The position numbers and the translations under genes are program-made. The notes beneath the pieces are model-generated. The model was not told the origin of the DNA. It ran no database searches and worked only from the letters and a program-made list of their open reading frames with translations. 11,272 nt of DNA from Peptoniphilus_A sp001811425. GTDB taxonomy: Bacteria; Bacillota; Clostridia; Tissierellales; Peptoniphilaceae. Each line of letters opens with the position of its first letter. The first letter of the stretch is position 1. The stretch covers positions 1 to 11,272 of the forward strand of contig NZ_KV804681.1 of assembly GCF_001811425.1 (NCBI RefSeq), in the 5' to 3' direction. Shown one piece after another: positions 7,486 through 11,272 of the stretch.

Positions 7486-7887
7486 ATGATTACAAAAGAA
7501 GATTTAGAAAGAAAGTTTACTTTAAAAAATAAGATTGTGGTGACTTCCCCAAAGGGAATATCTACAGAATTAAAAAGAGAAAAAGATGATAGGTATGTCA
7601 TTAAAAAAGATGAAAGAGAAATCAAGCTGAATGACTTAAAAGACTTAAGTGAATATTGTAAGGATATGTGCCTTTACAGAAACAATGAAAAAGTCACTGA
7701 AGACTTATTAGAGAATGCCTTTAAGCTACGAGACACAATCATTCTTCATAAGAAAGACAAGTCACCTGTAAAAGTTGTCAAAGAAAAAATATACAACTAC
7801 ACACTGGATAATCAAGACACAGTTATTCCGTTTAAAGGATCAGAAAGTGTTGTAGAGTTTCTGAATCAAAATAATTTTAGTCTATAA
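7486..7887 (+). CDS. hypothetical protein with two related halves
   Basis: A 133-residue, Lys/Asp/Glu-rich soluble protein with no recognised family. The ATG at 7486 is preceded by AGGAGGA; an earlier in-frame ATG lacks such a site. The two halves align without gaps over about 57 residues. Residues 2-19 (ITKEDLERKFTLKNKIVV) resemble residues 70-87 (VTEDLLENAFKLRDTIIL). The end of the first unit (LNDLKDLSEYC) matches the end of the second (FKGSESVVEFL). The protein is therefore probably a tandem of one small alpha/beta domain. Its C-terminal pattern also resembles the end of the next protein (FPSLEEAEEYI). It lies between two inverted repeats in the element's operon. The function is unknown; regulation, or an accessory role in replication or packaging, is possible. 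Confidence 0.85.
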   Translation: MITKEDLERKFTLKNKIVVTSPKGISTELKREKDDRYVIKKDEREIKLNDLKDLSEYCKDMCLYRNNEKVTEDLLENAFKLRDTIILHKKDKSPVKVVKEKIYNYTLDNQDTVIPFKGSESVVEFLNQNNFSL

Positions 7888-7892
7888 ATAAA

Positions 7893-7976
7893 GGTGGCAA
7901 TGTGGCAGGTAAATATATAGGACTTAAAACTTCTATTCTCTATAGGAAGTTTAGTTTTCACCTGCCACACTGCCCC
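7893..7976 (+). repeat. long inverted repeat IR-2 (TGTGGCAG arms), second copy of IR-1
   Basis: Arms GGCAATGTGGCAGGT (7896-7910) and ACCTGCCACACTGCC (7960-7974) pair at 14 of 15 positions across a 49-base spacer. The spacer holds its own hairpin, AAACTTC / GAAGTTT. The left arm shares GTGGCAATGTGGCAG exactly with IR-1. As with IR-1, it begins five bases after a stop codon and ends just before the next ribosome binding site. It lacks a T tract. Confidence 0.8.
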
Positions 7977-7998
7977 AGATATTTTGAAAGGAGTAGAA

Positions 7999-8211
7999 AT
8001 GATTATTGGAGATATTTTTAAAAAAGATAAACTTACAGCTGTGGACTTAAAGGACACTAAGTATGAAGTCCTAAATGTAATTAATAAAGATAAGGATAAA
8101 ATCATCCTTGCTAAAGGAGACAAGTCTTATCTTGTAATTGATGGAAGATTTAAGAATATGTTCTTCCCTTCCTTAGAAGAAGCCGAAGAATATATCGATA
8201 GTAAAAAATAA
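7999..8211 (+). CDS. hypothetical small protein
   Basis: A 70-residue charged, soluble protein without signal peptide or membrane segment; no family recognised. The ATG at 7999 is preceded by GAAAGGAG at proper spacing; the in-frame ATG five codons earlier overlaps that site and is unlikely. The first half could form strands (KYEVLNVINKDKDKIILAKG, SYLVIDG), and the C-terminus FPSLEEAEEYI resembles the end of each half of the preceding 133-residue protein, so it may be a single-domain relative. It sits between IR-2 and the GC-rich noncoding island in front of the capsid gene. Confidence 0.8.
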   Translation: MIIGDIFKKDKLTAVDLKDTKYEVLNVINKDKDKIILAKGDKSYLVIDGRFKNMFFPSLEEAEEYIDSKK

Positions 8212-8212
8212 T

Positions 8213-8300
8213 TTGTGACCCAGGGGGCATCCTAATCTCCAGGAGACTTTTTCCTATCAACGGTGCCGCCCTCTTACGCACAAAAAGACAGGTTCAAAGG
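8213..8300 (+). other. GC-rich noncoding island, candidate packaging (cos-like) or regulatory site
   Basis: About half of these bases are G or C, clearly above the surrounding element, and no gene fits here. Notable parts are a run of G (GTGACCCAGGGGGCATCC), a near-palindrome TCTCC-A-GGAGA (8236-8246) and CAACGGTGCCGCCCTC (8259-8274). Such GC-rich noncoding segments next to head genes are where cos or pac sites often lie in phages and their satellites. Assignment to packaging is inference. A structured leader RNA of the capsid gene is the alternative. Confidence 0.4.
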
Positions 8301-8327
8301 GGGTATTAAAAAAATATTTTAATACCC
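8301..8327 (+). repeat. perfect 11-bp inverted repeat upstream of the capsid gene
   Basis: GGGTATTAAAA (8301-8311) and TTTTAATACCC (8317-8327) form a perfect stem around a five-base loop, 31 bases before the capsid start. No T tract follows, so it is a poor terminator. It may be an operator, or an mRNA hairpin influencing capsid expression. Confidence 0.7.
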
Positions 8328-8358
8328 TGAATAATACAAAAATACAAAGGAGAAATTT

Positions 8359-9306
8359 ATGAATAAAATAGAAAAATCAAAAAGAAACGAAATATTGTCA
8401 GCTAATTCCTATAAAACTAATCTATGGAATTATTTAAGAAACAAGGATGAATCATCTTATTCAGATATTAAGGCTCTTGGTCTTATCCAAGATGGCTCAC
8501 CTTTTATGGATACAGAAAGCACAGAATACTTTATAGATAAACTTACAGAAAAGAGCGTAGTTAGAAAAGAAGCTACAGTTTTAAAAAACGATATAGATTC
8601 ATCTTCTATTGTAACTTTCCCAAGTAAATCTATGGCAACTTGGACAAAAGCAGGAGAACAGGACCTATTTGCAGATGCCTTAGAAATGAAAGATGTGGAT
8701 GTGAATTTAGAATACAACACATTATCTAAATTAATCACAATCCACGAAGATTTTCTAAATAATCCTCAAACTAAGATTGAAAAAATAATCCTAGATACCT
8801 TTGCTCATAATTTTGCCAAGGCAGAAGATAAAGCTTTTATCACTGGATCTGGTAATGGAGAACCATTAGGATTTCTAGTAGACGAAGATATTAAAAACCT
8901 ATCAGCTAAAAAAGAACTGAAACTTGATGACTTGAAAAAACTATTCTTTTCTTTTGATAGTGAATACAGGGAAAATGCAAAATGGATAATGAATGATAAA
9001 ACTGCTCTTTATCTTCAAAGCTTAAAAGATGGTCAAGGTAACTTCTTGTGGAATCAATATGATGGCACTTTCATGGGAAAAGAAATTCTAATCTCAAACT
9101 TTATGCCAGACATTGATACAGGTTTAAAACCTATCGCCTTTGGAGACTTTTCAAACTACTGGATTGTTGAAAGACAAAATCCAACAATAAAAAGATTGTC
9201 CGAGATGTTTATTCTTAAACAACACCAAGGCTTCATCATGAGAGAATATTTAGACGCCAAGCTAATGGATAAGGATTCAGTCCTTACTTTAGCAATTGAA
9301 GGATAA
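8359..9306 (+). CDS. HK97-fold phage major capsid protein
   Basis: Shell-forming protein of 315 residues. The HK97-type pattern is clear: an N-arm start with YFIDKLTEKSVVRKEATVL, then AFITGSGNGEPLGFL, the segment AKWIMNDKTALYLQSLKDG, FMGKEILISNFMP, then FGDFSNYWIVERQ and the end GFIMREYLDAKLMDKDSVL. Only about 45 residues precede the mature domain, so the coiled-coil delta (scaffold) domain of about 100 residues normally cut off by a prohead protease is missing, and no protease gene is nearby. The ATG is preceded by AAAGGAG. Its stop shares a base with the next possible start (TAATG). It is the only structural gene in the element. It may self-assemble, use helper-phage parts, or be a relic; the intact frame argues for use. 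Confidence 0.93.
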   Translation: MNKIEKSKRNEILSANSYKTNLWNYLRNKDESSYSDIKALGLIQDGSPFMDTESTEYFIDKLTEKSVVRKEATVLKNDIDSSSIVTFPSKSMATWTKAGEQDLFADALEMKDVDVNLEYNTLSKLITIHEDFLNNPQTKIEKIILDTFAHNFAKAEDKAFITGSGNGEPLGFLVDEDIKNLSAKKELKLDDLKKLFFSFDSEYRENAKWIMNDKTALYLQSLKDGQGNFLWNQYDGTFMGKEILISNFMPDIDTGLKPIAFGDFSNYWIVERQNPTIKRLSEMFILKQHQGFIMREYLDAKLMDKDSVLTLAIEG

Positions 9307-9311
9307 TGCCT

Positions 9312-9488
9312 ATGGTAGAAACTAAAAAGAATGAGATTAAAAAGTCGGAGAATATTGAAGTATCTGGCACAATCTTTACAGTTCATTCTATGAAAAGTGA
9401 AAATGCAAAAAAGAGTGTCGAACAAATCATAAGAAAGCTCATATTAAACAATGCGGATACTTTGAATAGAGCGAATTTATCGGCTTAA
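9312..9488 (+). CDS. small TnpW-like protein upstream of the recombinase
   Basis: A 58-residue protein starting MVETKKNEIKK. The core SGTIFTVHSMKSENAKKSVE followed by QIIRKLIL resembles the GTTY-V...HF...EKI-RLI pattern of the small TnpW family found next to TnpX-type recombinases in Tn4451-like elements. I prefer the ATG at 9312 because GAAGGA ends about eight bases before it; the ATG at 9306 overlaps the capsid stop but would leave only three bases. The function of such proteins is not well established. Its place directly before the recombinase makes a directionality or accessory role possible, by inference. Short length keeps the family match tentative. Confidence 0.6.
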   Translation: MVETKKNEIKKSENIEVSGTIFTVHSMKSENAKKSVEQIIRKLILNNADTLNRANLSA

Positions 9489-9560
9489 TTAACTTGATAT
9501 AGTCTGAAAAGTACGGGAATATGTAATTGCCACTTGAAGGCTGTCCGAAAGGAGGAAAAT

Positions 9561-11198
9561 ATGGAACAATTAAATAGACAGTCTTCTTACTTTTCAGCTA
9601 ATGAAAAGATTACAGCATTATACTGTAGGCTTTCAAGAGATGATGAACTTCAAGGCGAAAGTAACTCCATAAGAAATCAAAAGGACATATTAGAAAAATA
9701 TGCTCTGGATATGGGATTTAAAAACCTAGAGTTCTTTGTGGATGATGGTTATTCAGGAACGAACTTTGATAGACCCTCTTGGAATAAACTAAATGGTTTA
9801 ATAGAGGATGGAAAAGTTAAAAATATTATTGTAAAAGATATGAGTAGACTTGGCAGGGATTATCTAAAGGTAGGATTTTATACAGAAGTCTTATTTCCAG
9901 ATAATGATATACGATTCATTGCCATAAATAATGGTGTGGATTCAAATAACCAAGTAGAAAATGACCTTACACCTTTTATTAATATCTTTAACGAGTTCTA
10001 TGCTAAGGACACAAGTAAAAAGATAAGGGCTGTTTTTAAGGCTAAGGGTCAAAGTGGAAAACCTCTGACAACTAATCCACCATATGGTTATTTAAAAGAT
10101 AAGGAAGACAAAAACAAGTGGATAGTTGATGAGGTTGCAGCAGAAACTGTAAAGTTGATTTTTAATCTTTGTATTAAAGGTTTTGGTCCAAGTCAAATTG
10201 CAAGTGAACTAAAGAGTAGAAAAATCCCAACTCCTGCTGAACACTTTAAGTCTATAGGACTCAATTTCCCAGTTGACACTCCAGAAGAGGAATGTAATTG
10301 GAATCCTGCTACAATATCTACTATTTTAGATAGAGAGGAATATCTAGGAAAGGTCATAAACTTTAGAACAAAGAGAAAATCCTACAAGACTAAGAAAAGT
10401 TTAGACAATCCAAGGTCTGAATGGGCAATATTTGATAATGTTCATGAGCCGATTATTGATGAAGAAACCTTTGATATTGTAAAAAGGATAAGAAAAACAA
10501 GACGAGTTCGTAACAGCTTAGGAGAAATGCCCACACTATCTGGTATGCTCTATTGTGCAGACTGTGGAGCAAAACTGTATCAAGTAAGAGGTAAAGGCTG
10601 GTCTCATGATAAAGAATATTTCGTTTGTGCATCCTATAGAAAGCAAAAAGGCAAATGCACTTCACACCAAATTAAGAACATTCAAGTTGAAGAAATTCTT
10701 CTTAGGGAAATTAGAAAAGTTACAGCCTTTGCAAAAGACCACGAAGACGAGTTTGTAGATTTAGTTTTAAAGAAGAAAACCAGTGAGTTAAATCAAGTAT
10801 TAAGAAGCCAGAAAAAGGAACTGGAAGAATCTAAAAACAGAATTGAGAAACTCGACTCTATCGTTCAAAACCTATATGAAGACAACTTGGAAGGTAAAAT
10901 ATCTGATCAACGATTTGAGAAAATGGCTAAAGCTTATGATGAAGAAGAAATTTCACTTCAAAAAAGAATAGCTGAACTTGAAGAAACCATTACAAAATCG
11001 CAGGAAGAAGAACTTAATGTGGAATCATTCCTAAAACTTGTAAGAAAATATACGGATATAAAGGAACTTGATCCAGAAATAATTAGAACTTTTGTAGACA
11101 AGATTTATGTAGAACAATCAGAAAAAGTTCCAGGTACAAATTTAAAGAGACAAACCATTTGGATTTATTGGAACTTCATAGGGAAAATTGACATATAA
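9561..11198 (+). CDS. large serine recombinase, TnpX-like
   Basis: Site-specific recombinase of 545 residues that would integrate and excise the element through a covalent serine-DNA link. The N-terminal resolvase domain has R23 and the nucleophile S25 in YCRLSRDD, then DDGYSGTNFDRP and VKDMSRLGRD with the conserved arginines. The Recombinase domain follows (PPYGY, IASELKSRKIPTP, ISTILDREEYLGK). A zinc ribbon has C332 and C335 in CADC, C356 and C366. A Glu/Lys-rich coiled coil (about 410-500) ends the DNA-binding part. All parts are present and in frame. The ATG at 9561 has AAAGGAGG just upstream, which beats the TTG nine codons earlier. It is the last gene of the element, followed by a hairpin. 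Confidence 0.95.
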   Translation: MEQLNRQSSYFSANEKITALYCRLSRDDELQGESNSIRNQKDILEKYALDMGFKNLEFFVDDGYSGTNFDRPSWNKLNGLIEDGKVKNIIVKDMSRLGRDYLKVGFYTEVLFPDNDIRFIAINNGVDSNNQVENDLTPFINIFNEFYAKDTSKKIRAVFKAKGQSGKPLTTNPPYGYLKDKEDKNKWIVDEVAAETVKLIFNLCIKGFGPSQIASELKSRKIPTPAEHFKSIGLNFPVDTPEEECNWNPATISTILDREEYLGKVINFRTKRKSYKTKKSLDNPRSEWAIFDNVHEPIIDEETFDIVKRIRKTRRVRNSLGEMPTLSGMLYCADCGAKLYQVRGKGWSHDKEYFVCASYRKQKGKCTSHQIKNIQVEEILLREIRKVTAFAKDHEDEFVDLVLKKKTSELNQVLRSQKKELEESKNRIEKLDSIVQNLYEDNLEGKISDQRFEKMAKAYDEEEISLQKRIAELEETITKSQEEELNVESFLKLVRKYTDIKELDPEIIRTFVDKIYVEQSEKVPGTNLKRQTIWIYWNFIGKIDI

Positions 11199-11199
11199 A

Positions 11200-11240
11200 A
11201 ATCGGCACAAAGGTTAATACCTTCATGCCGATTAAATTTT
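11200..11240 (+). terminator. hairpin terminator after the recombinase
   Basis: Outer stem AATCGGCA (11200-11207) with TGCCGATT (11226-11233), and inner stem AAGGT / ACCTT closed by TAAT. AAATTTT follows, a weak T tract. It begins one base after the recombinase stop, so it probably ends the element's transcript. Confidence 0.65.
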
Positions 11241-11272
11241 AAGGAAATAAATCCCTAATTAAGAGCCCCTCA

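Larger units (their letters stand above)
4540..11240 (+). mobile_element. compact integrative element carrying primase, capsid protein and serine recombinase (ends approximate)
   Basis: All genes from the repeat region to the terminator after the recombinase point the same way and form a self-contained set: replication (primase-helicase), integration (large serine recombinase with a TnpW-like partner), a single phage structural gene (HK97-fold capsid) and two small unknown proteins. Tail, portal, terminase, protease and lysis genes are absent. The ends are estimates: I could not identify a direct-repeat attachment core, and the right junction lies at or beyond the window edge. Confidence 0.65.

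Noticed and set aside
8457..8738. Minus-strand open frame inside the capsid gene
   Set aside because: The capsid frame is clearly coding; the opposing frame lacks a ribosome binding site and recognisable domains.
8359..9306. Encapsulin nanocompartment instead of phage capsid
   Set aside because: The sequence pattern (SGNGEPLGFL, GFIMREYLDAKL) is that of phage HK97 capsid proteins, and no cargo enzyme gene is adjacent.
9534..9560. Upstream TTG start adding nine residues to the recombinase
   Set aside because: The extension would encode the ribosome binding site AAAGGAGG itself; the ATG at 9561 is far better placed.
4492..11254. The 12-base sequence GGATTTATTTCC at 4492-4503 recurs in inverted form (GGAAATAAATCC) at 11243-11254, flanking the element.
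   Set aside because: Serine recombinase attachment cores are direct repeats, not inverted ones. The left copy is part of a terminator hairpin and the sequence is simple and AT-rich, so chance is likely.

Overview
The window is AT-rich DNA with short AGGAGG-type ribosome binding sites, tightly packed genes and AGA/TTA-biased codon use. This fits a low-GC Firmicute, probably an anaerobic clostridial or tissierellial coccus. That assignment is inference from composition and gene types only.

Left part (1-3900, all on the minus strand): a four-gene ABC export operon, transcribed leftwards. It encodes an ATPase (GTG start), a lipoprotein with a charged linker, and two ABC-2-like membrane proteins. 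The genes overlap or almost touch (14-nt overlap, 2-nt gap, ATGA overlap), so they are probably made and assembled together. Nothing shows the substrate. A 22-codon frame overlaps the last stop and may or may not be real.

Middle (3911-4455, minus strand): a small XRE/Cro-CI repressor with an extended -10 promoter, followed by the first 88 residues of a type I restriction-modification HsdM subunit that stops abruptly. This looks like the scar of a lost restriction locus. About 600 bp without a gene then separates this strand from the divergent right half. It holds a plus-oriented terminator hairpin and a set of degenerate repeats running up to the primase gene.

Right part (about 4540-11240, plus strand): a compact mobile element. 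In order it carries a P4/D5-type primase-helicase, a 133-residue protein built from two related halves, a 70-residue protein, an HK97-fold major capsid protein, a 59-residue TnpW-like protein, and a TnpX-like large serine recombinase followed by a hairpin terminator. The primase-helicase would replicate the element and the recombinase would integrate and excise it. The lone capsid protein would build, or interfere with, a phage shell. No portal, terminase, prohead protease or tail gene is present. The capsid protein has only about 45 residues ahead of its mature domain, so the usual cleaved delta domain is missing.

The element also holds unexplained noncoding structure: two near-identical long inverted repeats built on TGTGGCAG, each just after a stop codon, and a GC-rich noncoding island directly upstream of the capsid gene that could be a packaging site. 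The best reading is a minimal capsid-bearing integrative element or phage satellite. The main alternative is a prophage reduced by deletion.
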